From IMG/VR virus record IMGVR_UViG_3300033571_007070, positions 1 to 22,572 of that record: a DNA stretch of 22,572 nt, one strand, 5' to 3'. The translations under genes and the position numbers were made by a program. This document shows positions 1-6,448 of the stretch, one piece after another. Origin of the DNA: a virus. Each line of letters begins with the position of its first letter. Within the stretch, counting starts at the first letter, position 1. A model generated the notes under the pieces. The model was not told the origin of the DNA, searched no databases, and was given only the letters and a program-made list of their open reading frames with translations.

Positions 1-42
1 CCCCACGTAAACAAATATGTACAGCAAACAGCGTTTTGAATT

Positions 43-513
43 ATGGCAAGAGGAGGTAGCAATGTAAAGTCTGTGGCGGCGCATAAAGAGAAGGGTAATT
101 ACCGGCCTTCACGCCACGAAAACCGGGCAGAAAACCAGGTAAAACTGGTTTCACACATACCACAACCCCCGGCGAAATACGACAAGAAACACCGGGAAAA
201 GTGGAACGAAGTATGCACAAACCTGTACGAATTGGGCGCATTAAGTACGGCCGACCTGGATGCGGTGGCAAAGTATGTGGAAGCGTGGTTTTTGTCTGAA
301 TCGGCATGGGATGAAATACAGGCCGGAGGCATAACGGTAACAACTGAAAAAGGGGCGCGGATGAAAAACCCGGCCATCAATGCGTACAATGAATCGGCGG
401 CCATCCTGATCAGGCTGGGCGACAAGTTCGGCTTTAGCCCGAAATCCCGGATGGGATTAAAGACCGAACCGCGCAAGCCTGAAGATCCACTTGAAGCATT
501 TTTAAATAATTGA
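43..513 (+). CDS. terS: Terminase small subunit (P27 family)
   Basis: The product should recognise the phage packaging site and load DNA onto the large terminase. The 156-residue protein has the P27-family (Terminase_4) layout: a basic, disordered N-terminus (residues 1-40), a PxPPAKYDKKHREKWNEV segment starting the helical core (about 41-55), and a C-terminal part with NPAINAYNESAAILIRLGDKFG and then SPKSRMGL (about 108-138), which matches the family's NP...N.....L..lG..FGltP.sR.kl pattern. The length is normal for the family. The ATG at 43 is followed by the typical MARGG start. Its stop codon overlaps the TTG start of the large subunit by 4 bases, so the two are translationally coupled. 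The call rests on motif pattern and on its position directly upstream of the large subunit. Confidence 0.9.
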   Translation: MARGGSNVKSVAAHKEKGNYRPSRHENRAENQVKLVSHIPQPPAKYDKKHREKWNEVCTNLYELGALSTADLDAVAKYVEAWFLSESAWDEIQAGGITVTTEKGARMKNPAINAYNESAAILIRLGDKFGFSPKSRMGLKTEPRKPEDPLEAFLNN

Positions 514-2189
514 AATTAGCGGAGCAATATATCGAGGCGGTAATGTCGGGCCGGGAGGTGTGCTGTGAGTTTGTAAAGCTGGCAGTAAAGCGGCATTTGG
601 ATGATCTGGAAGCGAGCAAAGATCCGTCTTTCCCTTTTATCTTTTCAGAGCAGCAAGCAAACCGGGCTTTAAAGTTCGTTTCCATCCTTCGACACACGGA
701 AGGTAAGTTAGCCGGGCAATTTTTCAACCTGCAGCCAAACCAAGCTTTTTCTATTGCCATGCTGTACGGGTGGCGAAGCCGGGAAACAGGGTACAGACGC
801 TACACACAGGCATATATCGAAATGGCCCGAAAGGGTGGAAAGTCGCAATTTGCCGCAGCGCTCGAAATATACGGGGCTGGCTTTGAGGGTGAAGAAGGGG
901 CGCAAGTGTTCACGGCTGCAACCACGGCAGACCAAGCGGGCATCGTATTCCGGGCGGCAAAAAAGATGTGCAGGTACTTAAAGAAAGACAGCCCTGCAAT
1001 GGATAAGGTCATTGATATTTTCGCCCACTCCATTGTATTTAAAAATACTGATTCTTTCATTCAGAAGGTAAGTGCTGACCACGGAACGTTGGACGGTCTT
1101 AACCCTTACTACGCTGTGATAGATGAATACCACGCGCATAAAACAGACCTTGTAAAGGGTGTAATGCAGACGGGTATGGGATCACGTGAGTGTCCCATGC
1201 TTATCATCATCACTACGGCCGGTTTTGACAAGGAAAGCCCATGCTTTAAAGTAGAGCGGGCTAACGCTTCAGCGGTGCTAAAGGGTGAACGAAAGCAGGA
1301 TAACCTATTTGCGATCATATACACACTGGATGAAGGGGACGATTGGCAAGACCCGGCCGTATGGCGCAAGGCCAATCCGAATTTAGGCAGTACACCAAAC
1401 GAGCAATACCTCCGCGACCAAGTAACAGATGCGATTAACAAAGGCACGTCTACCAGGGTGCAAGTGTTGACTAAGAATTTTAATTGCTGGTTGGATACGC
1501 CAAAAATTTGGATTCCTGAAGAAAGTATTAAGGCGGTTATGCGGCCTTTGAGGTTGGAAGACTACCAGGGGCGGCCGTGTCATTTGGGTATTGACTTAGC
1601 AGCCACTTCAGACGTTACGGCAATGGCTATGTTTTTTCCTCCACACATGGGCGAAAAGGCGGCGCTATTCCTTACGTTCTGGCTGCCTGAGGATACGATT
1701 GAAAAGCGCAAAGAAGATACTAATTACCTGGATTGGGTAATTAATGGCCATATCACAAAGACACCGGGCAATATTGCGGATTACAACTTTATGAAAAACG
1801 AGATTCTGCAACGGTCACAGGTTCACCGGATTGGCTCTATTGGCTTTGACCAATGGAACGCCTACCAGATGGCTACTGAGCTAACGGATTCGGGCTTTGA
1901 GATGAAGCAATGCAGGCAGTCCTACGGCAATTTATCAGAGCCTTTGAAGTGGTTGGAAAAAACCATCCTTGCAGGGGAGATAGAGATAGCAGATAATCCG
2001 GTTTTGCTTTGGATGTTTAGAAACATCGTACTGGATTATGATGCGAATGACAATATTAAGCCTAACAAGGCAAAGAGCGCGAACAAGATCGACGGGGTTT
2101 CAGCAAGTGCGATGTCAATTTTTGCATGGCTTACCCAGCCTGCCCCCGTTTCCTCTTATTTGCTGGATTCTGACCTTTTAACAATGTAA
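510..2189 (+). CDS. terL: Terminase large subunit (ATPase and nuclease)
   Basis: This is the packaging motor, which uses ATP to pump DNA through the portal and cuts concatemers at the end of packaging. The N-terminal ATPase shows Walker A ARKGGKS (residues 106-112) and Walker B YAVIDEYH (201-208, with adjacent D and E). TAATTADQAG and DGLNPYYAVIDE are typical of the Terminase_1/YmfN group. The C-terminal RNase H-like nuclease has HLGIDLAATSDVTAM, IGFDQWNAYQM and KIDGVSASAM, which carry the expected acidic residues. At 559 residues it is full length. I keep the TTG start at 510 because AEQYIEAVMSG aligns with the conserved N-terminal segment of relatives. ATG at 543 is the alternative and would trim 11 residues. 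It is followed 2 bases later by a methyltransferase. Confidence 0.95.
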   Translation: MKLAEQYIEAVMSGREVCCEFVKLAVKRHLDDLEASKDPSFPFIFSEQQANRALKFVSILRHTEGKLAGQFFNLQPNQAFSIAMLYGWRSRETGYRRYTQAYIEMARKGGKSQFAAALEIYGAGFEGEEGAQVFTAATTADQAGIVFRAAKKMCRYLKKDSPAMDKVIDIFAHSIVFKNTDSFIQKVSADHGTLDGLNPYYAVIDEYHAHKTDLVKGVMQTGMGSRECPMLIIITTAGFDKESPCFKVERANASAVLKGERKQDNLFAIIYTLDEGDDWQDPAVWRKANPNLGSTPNEQYLRDQVTDAINKGTSTRVQVLTKNFNCWLDTPKIWIPEESIKAVMRPLRLEDYQGRPCHLGIDLAATSDVTAMAMFFPPHMGEKAALFLTFWLPEDTIEKRKEDTNYLDWVINGHITKTPGNIADYNFMKNEILQRSQVHRIGSIGFDQWNAYQMATELTDSGFEMKQCRQSYGNLSEPLKWLEKTILAGEIEIADNPVLLWMFRNIVLDYDANDNIKPNKAKSANKIDGVSASAMSIFAWLTQPAPVSSYLLDSDLLTM

Positions 2190-2191
2190 AC

Positions 2192-2818
2192 ATGCCAATC
2201 TACCACAGTAAAAAATTCCGGGAATCTGCCTTAGCCCATGAATTACTCGACGGTCTTACTGGCTTGGAAATAGGCGGCGCGGCGCATAACGCCTTTGGGC
2301 TTGATACGCTGAATGTAGACCGTATCCACCACACAAATTTAGCCTTTGAGCCTTACGCCTTGGAACAGGTAAGGCTTTGCGGCGAAGTGATGCCCGTTGA
2401 TATAGTGGCCCCCGGTGACAGGCTTCCAGTAAAGGACAAAAGCTATGACTTTGTAATTAGCAGCCATGTGATAGAGCATTTTTATGATCCTATTGCAGCG
2501 ATCAAAGAATGGATGAGGGTTTCAAAAAGGTACATCTACATGATCGTACCACACCGGGACGCTCTGGAAAGCGACAAAGACAAACCCCTGACAGAAATCA
2601 GTGAGTTTTTAAACAGGCACAAGGTCGGGGCAAATATCGGGGCGAGTGATGAACACCATAGCAGGTGGACACCTGATAGCTTTATGGTAATGTGCGGCTA
2701 TATTGAAAGCCCGATAAAGGGTGAAACGTGGCGTGTGTGTGATTATCAGTATAGTGATGATAAAGTAGGCAATGGGTTTACCGTTGTCCTTGAATGTGAA
2801 CAAAACATGGAAAAATGA
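2192..2818 (+). CDS. SAM-dependent methyltransferase (class I)
   Basis: This is a Rossmann-fold methyltransferase of the Methyltransf_11 type. The SAM-binding motif I is LEIGGA (residues 25-30), the ribose-binding acidic residue is probably in NVD (41-43), and the post-motif strand is YDFVISSHVIEHFYDP (85-100), with the usual D...HVIEH pattern. It lacks the NPPY/DPPY motif of N6-adenine or N4-cytosine DNA methyltransferases and the PC motif of C5 enzymes, so DNA modification is unlikely. The gene starts 2 bases after the terminase stop and overlaps the glycosyltransferase by 4 bases (ATGA), so the three look like one operon. With a glycosyltransferase partner, the likely substrate is a sugar, a glycan or a virion/surface component. 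That is inference; the substrate cannot be read from the sequence. Confidence 0.8.
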   Translation: MPIYHSKKFRESALAHELLDGLTGLEIGGAAHNAFGLDTLNVDRIHHTNLAFEPYALEQVRLCGEVMPVDIVAPGDRLPVKDKSYDFVISSHVIEHFYDPIAAIKEWMRVSKRYIYMIVPHRDALESDKDKPLTEISEFLNRHKVGANIGASDEHHSRWTPDSFMVMCGYIESPIKGETWRVCDYQYSDDKVGNGFTVVLECEQNMEK

Positions 2819-3762
2819 TAAATGTACTTGTAATTGAATCCCCCCTTGCTAACGCGGTAACATGGTGGCGGCTTTTTCGCCCGTTTGCTCAGATGCGCAA
2901 AATGTATCCGGGCAAGTTTAACTTCCGCTTCACCAGGAAGCTGACGGCTGAAGACTTATACCTGACGGATGTCTTTGTATTGTCCCGGCCAAACGACAAG
3001 GAAACGCTGGAGGTGGTGAAGCGGGTGAAAGACGTTGGAAGGTCTAAAATCATTCTGGACATTGACGACGCAATGACCAATCTGCCAGTCTACCACGACC
3101 AAGCGGCCTACCATCATGCACGGGCGCACATAGCGCGGGAAATCTGGACGTATGTCGATCACTTTTGGGTGTCTACCGAACAGCTACTCTATGAGTGCGA
3201 CTGCCTGAATAACGGCGAAGTAGTGCCCAATGCTATTATGCCCAACGACCTGCCTTTGGAGGCGGCACCGGATAGAGGCTTTTGGATGTGGCGCGGTAGA
3301 GGTATGCAAAAGGAAGATGTGTACCAGGCGGGGCGCGAGGTGTACGACCGGGTTAAACATATCCCTAAACGCTTTTTATTTTGGGGTGTGCTTCCTGCAT
3401 TGAACCACGGGCAAAACATACACCTGGAAGAATACGACGACGACGTGCAGAGCTACATGGCGAAGCTAAAACAAGCGAAATTTAACGTGGTGTGGAAGCC
3501 TTTGGTTGATTGCCAGTTTAACGACGCGAAATCAAACATTGCATGGATTGAGGCTACGATGTCGGGCGGTGTGTGCTTGACGAACTACGCGGGCAAAAAG
3601 GCATGGGAACACGCGACGGCGGAACCTTTGGAGTATGAAGCGGCGGTGGAGCTTTGGGGCAAAAGCCGGGACAGGATTTTACAGGACTTCAACCTGGAGA
3701 ATACGGCACGGCAACGGATGGAGAGTATTTACAGCATTTTGGACAATGTGCATAGGGTGTAA
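2815..3762 (+). CDS. Glycosyltransferase (GT-B-like)
   Basis: The 315-residue protein resembles phage GT-B glycosyltransferases. The N-terminal half has alternating strand/helix segments: INVLVIESP (2-10), TDVFVLSRP (51-59), KIILDIDDAM (78-87) and VDHFWVSTEQL (114-124), the last being typical of GT4-like enzymes where the chain returns toward the hinge. The C-terminal half has FLFWGVLPALNH (187-198), FNVVWKPLVDCQFNDAKSNI (223-242) and WIEATMSGGVCLTN (244-257). This last segment matches the nucleotide-sugar-binding region with its conserved acidic residue and the following G-rich turn. There is no signal peptide or membrane segment, so it should act in the cytoplasm. It overlaps the methyltransferase stop by 4 bases. 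The acceptor is unknown: candidates are a virion protein, a host surface glycan precursor or modified DNA. Confidence 0.75.
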   Translation: MINVLVIESPLANAVTWWRLFRPFAQMRKMYPGKFNFRFTRKLTAEDLYLTDVFVLSRPNDKETLEVVKRVKDVGRSKIILDIDDAMTNLPVYHDQAAYHHARAHIAREIWTYVDHFWVSTEQLLYECDCLNNGEVVPNAIMPNDLPLEAAPDRGFWMWRGRGMQKEDVYQAGREVYDRVKHIPKRFLFWGVLPALNHGQNIHLEEYDDDVQSYMAKLKQAKFNVVWKPLVDCQFNDAKSNIAWIEATMSGGVCLTNYAGKKAWEHATAEPLEYEAAVELWGKSRDRILQDFNLENTARQRMESIYSILDNVHRV

Positions 3763-3796
3763 AAAAGGCGGCACCCTGAATTAACAGAGTGCCGCC
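3761..3796 (-). terminator. Leftward intrinsic terminator
   Basis: Read leftward, GGCGGCAC (complement of 3789-3796) pairs with GTGCCGCC (complement of 3767-3774). A mismatch and a further CUG/CAG stem follow, closing a 6-base loop (3779-3784). The complement of AAAAAA at 3761-3766 supplies the U-run directly after the stem. On the plus strand no T-run follows the hairpin, so it should terminate leftward transcription, that is, the transcript of the gene at 3993-4625. The U-run overlaps the last bases of the convergent glycosyltransferase gene. Confidence 0.85.
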
Positions 3797-3802
3797 GTAT
3801 TG

Positions 3803-3988
3803 CCAAACCCAACCAAACCACGCCAAACCATACATTACCCGACCTAACCATGCCAGACCTCACCCTTTAGCCAAACCCAACCAAACCACGCCGAACCTAA
3901 GCGGACCAAGCCTTGCCTCACCCTTTAGCCAAACCGCACCACATCAAACACCGCCAAAGCCCACCATACCTAACCACGCCCTTTAGCC
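3803..3988. repeat. CCNNN pentamer array in three blocks split by CCCTTTAG
   Basis: On the plus strand CC recurs every 5 bases. Block 1 has CC at 3803, 3808, 3813 and so on to 3863, 12 of 13 positions (only 3833 fails). Block 2 has CC from 3871 to 3921, 10 of 11 positions (3901 fails). Block 3, from 3929 to 3979, is more eroded. Each block ends in CCCTTTAG followed by CC (3863, 3921 and 3979), which shifts the phase by 3. The block lengths are therefore 68, 58 and 58 bases. A 23-base stretch starting at 3802 recurs exactly at 3870. The array lies wholly between the stop codon and the terminator of the leftward gene, so in that RNA it reads as GG every 5 nt with GGCUAAAGGG punctuation. A 5-base period is incompatible with a selected protein-coding role. 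Confidence 0.85.
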
Positions 3989-3992
3989 AAAC

Positions 3993-4625
3993 CTAAATTA
4001 ACTCATGCGTAAACGATTCAATTCTGAAGCGCCCAAACGTAGGTCGGAAATCACCAAGCGCCTGGAATTTCCCAGCGTTTTCAATCAGTCTGAAAAGGGT
4101 TTCAGGCTGCAAAAATTCAGGCTCTAAAACCATGAGTTTAAACTCTATTTTCCAGCCTTCAAAAAAACACGGGCGCGTCCTTGTTATGCCAGCCCGCTGG
4201 ATTACCACGCGGCGAGAATCCAGCATATCCCATGTTTTTACCCCGCCGTTTAAAATGCCATACTCTTCCTCCGGCACAATAATAGCCTTAACGCGGTCGC
4301 GCAATGACTTGCGTGGCGAAACAGGATCGGCAAACGACTTCGCAGCACCAGCAATGGCAGCACAGAAATTTAATCCAGGTATTACGATAAAACCGTTTTC
4401 ATCACGAAGCACGTACGATTCAAGATCGTCTGTTTTCTTCTTTACACTGTTTTTTTTACTTTCTGCTTTTTCCTGCACGCTTTGGTTATTCCAGCAGTGC
4501 ATGAGCATTTTTGTTGTCCCTACGATCTTCACAGAAACCCGGTATGGGCGTTCTAACTCGATCAATTCGGCCGCACCATTTGACACGCCTGAAATAATCC
4601 CCGCATCTTTCTTATCTTTCCCCAT
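3993..4625 (-). CDS. Uncharacterised phage protein, RAMP-like sequence pattern
   Basis: This is a 210-residue protein. I recognise the layout from uncharacterised proteins scattered through phages and prophages but know of no assigned function. Conserved-looking segments are PYRVSVKIVGTTKMLMHCWN (27-46), a lysine-rich KKNSVKKKTDD stretch (57-67), YVLRDENGFIVIPGLNF (71-87), DPVSPRKS (100-107), WDMLDSRRVVIQRAGITRTR (132-151), and a C-terminal glycine/aromatic loop LGDFRPTFGRF (190-200). The IPG loop plus the late G-rich loop resembles the RAMP (Cas7-like) RNA-binding pattern; that resemblance is inference. The frame is open up to 4775, but the promoter at 4734-4765 lies inside that extension and the family pattern begins near residue 27, so I choose ATG at 4625. 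ATG at 4685 is the alternative. It is the only leftward gene here and has its own promoter and terminator, like a moron. Confidence 0.7.
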   Translation of the reverse strand: MGKDKKDAGIISGVSNGAAELIELERPYRVSVKIVGTTKMLMHCWNNQSVQEKAESKKNSVKKKTDDLESYVLRDENGFIVIPGLNFCAAIAGAAKSFADPVSPRKSLRDRVKAIIVPEEEYGILNGGVKTWDMLDSRRVVIQRAGITRTRPCFFEGWKIEFKLMVLEPEFLQPETLFRLIENAGKFQALGDFRPTFGRFRIESFTHELI

Positions 4626-4733
4626 GTTCAAAAAAAATGCCTTCACAAAATCCACGGAGGGCTGTCCGTGAATATGCAAAGGCATTAAAAATTCTTGTTT
4701 CAACCCAGCCCGGTTGATTTTTAAAATGTCGTA

Positions 4734-4765
4734 CAAAAATAAACCAAAAAAACCACACAACCAAA
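4734..4765 (-). promoter_or_regulatory. Leftward Bacteroidota-type promoter
   Basis: Read leftward, TTTG (complement of 4762-4765) is followed by a 20-base spacer and TATTTTTG (complement of 4734-4741). This is a full match to the Bacteroidota primary sigma-factor consensus TTTG/TAnnTTTG. Transcription would start near 4727, giving a 5' leader of about 40 nt to the ATG at 4685 or about 100 nt to the ATG at 4625. It sits just upstream of the leftward gene and supports an independent transcription unit. Confidence 0.65.
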
Positions 4766-4859
4766 AGAAAACCAATAAATTGCAGTACTTTTTTTAATGA
4801 AATTGTCGGGGTAATTGACTGAAGAAAAGCACGTGAGGGGATGCGCACACCCACTAAGC

Positions 4860-5045
4860 ATGAAAGACTTTTGGGTGCTGGTGTTAGAACAGCTTGTCGA
4901 GTGTGGCAGGATGGATCAGGCTTACTATGCTGCTGAGGAAATTGTGGTAAAAGAACACGGGCGGCGGCGGTTTAAATCTTACCAGTCTTTCCTTAACGCA
5001 AAATGCAAATGGTATAAAAATAGGAAAAAACAGGTTTTTAGATAA
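4860..5045 (+). CDS. Small hypothetical phage protein
   Basis: A 61-residue basic protein starting MKDFWVLVLEQLVECG and containing MDQAYYAAEEIVVKEHG, then RRRFKSYQSFLNAKCKWYKNRK. The pattern FW...EQ...G....AY..AE......G.RRF.SY.SF resembles small helical proteins found in Bacteroidota phages, for which I know no function. ATG at 4860 is preferred. The frame extends to a TTG at 4815, which would add 15 unconvincing residues. It stands between the leftward gene and the portal, and a rightward terminator follows its stop by 11 bases, so it may be the only gene on a short transcript. No convincing promoter is visible in front of it. Confidence 0.6.
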   Translation: MKDFWVLVLEQLVECGRMDQAYYAAEEIVVKEHGRRRFKSYQSFLNAKCKWYKNRKKQVFR

Positions 5046-5051
5046 CCTTTT

Positions 5052-5086
5052 TTTGCAGGCCGGGCAAAACCCGGCCTTTATTTTTG
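5052..5086 (+). promoter_or_regulatory. Possible promoter overlapping the terminator
   Basis: TATTTTTG at 5079-5086 matches TAnnTTTG, and TTTG lies at 5052-5055 with a 23-base spacer, the loose end of the accepted range. The spacer is the terminator hairpin itself. If active it would start a transcript near 5093 for the portal operon. T-richness alone could produce this match, so the call is weak. Confidence 0.3.
5057..5085 (+). terminator. Rightward intrinsic terminator before the portal
   Basis: AGGCCGGG (5057-5064) pairs perfectly with CCCGGCCT (5070-5077) around a CAAAA loop, and TTATTTTT follows. The stem is GC-rich and the T-tract is good. It closes the transcript of the small gene at 4860-5045 and lies directly against, or partly within, the annotated start of the portal gene. 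Portal expression must therefore come from read-through or from a promoter at this point. Confidence 0.8.
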
Positions 5087-6448
5087 TGTAAACGTTTGGA
5101 TTTGCGGCTATTTGGATTTAATATAAGCATAGAAGCGCCCTGGGATCAGGCAAGACAGGCGGCATCAAGGAATATTAACACGCTTCCTTATGGCTCCGGC
5201 CCGTCCGGGTGGGGTACGCTGTACGATTCTATCTTTTCCGGCTCCGGCGTTGTTACCAGACAAAAGGCATTGCAAGTACCGGCCGTTTTTGCGGCGGTTG
5301 ATGTGGTAAGTCGCACGCTTGCCTCTTTGCCGTTTGCCCCGTTTCGCCGCACACCTGAAGGCGCTGAACATGCCGTGGGGCATCCATTGTGGGCAATGGA
5401 AACAATAGAGCCAAGCCCCCACACAACCTCCTACAATTTCCGCCGGGATATGTTTGCTGATGCTTGCTTTGGCAATGCATACGCGAAGATTAGTTTTAAG
5501 GGTAACGGCCGGGCGTACAAGCTGGAACGCCTAATTCCTGAAGATGTGGTTATCTACCAGCGCGAAGATGGGACGCTTTATTATGCCGTTTCCCGAAAAA
5601 TGGGTACACAGGCAACCTTTGAGATCCTCTACCCGTGGGAAGTGATACACCTGAGAGGCATGACAATAGACGGGTGGCAGGGCATCAACATTTCAAACCA
5701 GTTTAATAGTTCTTTTGCCACATCCATAGACGCGACACGCTACGGTCATAACTTCTTTTCAAATAATGCCGCTATTGATGGCATAGTAGCTTTCCCTCAG
5801 GGACTTTCAAAGGATGCCAGGGATATAATAGAGGATCGTATCCAGAAAAAACACGCTGGTGTAAAGAATGTGGGCGGCATTATGGTACTGGACGCGGGTG
5901 CAAGCTATACCAAGATAGGCACTAACCCACAGGAGGCCATGCTGAACGAAACGCGGATGTTTCAGGCTTATGAATCGTGCCGCATTTTCGGCGTTCCTGC
6001 CCACATGATAAACGTACTCGACAGATCCACTTTCAACAACATTGAAATGATGGATAACGGCTTTGTGAAGTACTGCCTAACCCCGTGGGCGGAGCAATTT
6101 GAGGCGGAGTGTGATGTCAAGCTACTAACGCAAGACGAAAAGATAAACGGTACAATTTTCCACCGCTTCGATATGACAAACTTGATGCGGGGCGATATGA
6201 AAAGCCGGGCGGAGTACGAGGATAAAATGCTCAAAAACATGGTGCTGACCATCAATGATGTTAGGCGCATGAATAATATGAACGAGGTGCCTTGGGGTAA
6301 TCTCCCATTTGCACAGGCCGGTGTTACGCGGGTAAACGAGGAAGGGGAAATAGAGCTGCCAGAGCAGCCGGAAGTAGAAGAAAAAGAGCCTAAAGGCACA
6401 AAAGAAATAGACAATGAAGAAGAACCAGGAACAACGGCGGATGAATAG
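5084..6448 (+). CDS. Portal protein (HK97 family)
   Basis: The product forms the dodecameric ring at one capsid vertex through which DNA enters and leaves, and it docks the terminase and the connector. Family features include VTRQKALQVPAVFAAVDVVS (58-77), the ASLPF segment (80-84), HPLW (100-103), FADACFGNAYAKI (124-136), YYAVS and WEVIHLRG, and the late DNEMMDNGFVKYCLTPW-like helix (here STFNNIEMMDNGFVKYCLTP). The C-terminal 40 residues are acidic and probably disordered. Length (454) is normal. There is no ATG for about 100 residues, so the start is non-canonical: TTG at 5084, 5096 or 5102. TTG at 5096, giving MDLRLFGFNISI, looks the most natural, because 5084 lies in the terminator's T-tract. 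It overlaps the protease gene by 35 bases. Confidence 0.93.
   Translation: MCKRLDLRLFGFNISIEAPWDQARQAASRNINTLPYGSGPSGWGTLYDSIFSGSGVVTRQKALQVPAVFAAVDVVSRTLASLPFAPFRRTPEGAEHAVGHPLWAMETIEPSPHTTSYNFRRDMFADACFGNAYAKISFKGNGRAYKLERLIPEDVVIYQREDGTLYYAVSRKMGTQATFEILYPWEVIHLRGMTIDGWQGINISNQFNSSFATSIDATRYGHNFFSNNAAIDGIVAFPQGLSKDARDIIEDRIQKKHAGVKNVGGIMVLDAGASYTKIGTNPQEAMLNETRMFQAYESCRIFGVPAHMINVLDRSTFNNIEMMDNGFVKYCLTPWAEQFEAECDVKLLTQDEKINGTIFHRFDMTNLMRGDMKSRAEYEDKMLKNMVLTINDVRRMNNMNEVPWGNLPFAQAGVTRVNEEGEIELPEQPEVEEKEPKGTKEIDNEEEPGTTADE

Noticed and set aside
2192-2818. DNA methyltransferase (anti-restriction)
   Set aside because: No DPPY/NPPY or PC catalytic motif and no target-recognition region. The sequence is of the general Methyltransf_11 type.
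3789-3986. Rightward 65-residue ORF (Pro/Asn/Thr/His rich) across the pentamer array
   Set aside because: Its composition simply follows from CCNNN pentamers, whose period of 5 is incompatible with selection on codons. It begins inside the leftward terminator hairpin and has no leader.
3803-3988. CRISPR array
   Set aside because: The recurring CCCTTTAG units are short, the sequence between them is itself repetitive rather than unique spacers, and no cas gene is adjacent.
4132-4671. Rightward 179-residue ORF antisense to the leftward gene
   Set aside because: Low-complexity serine/phenylalanine-rich translation without family features. The opposite strand has a recognisable family pattern plus its own promoter and terminator.
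4626-4775. N-terminal 50-residue extension of the leftward gene (hydrophobic MVFFWLCGFFGLFLY start)
   Set aside because: The best promoter (4734-4765) lies inside it, so that start would not be transcribed. The recognisable family pattern begins after ATG 4625. The apparent membrane segment is probably a translation of T-rich promoter DNA.
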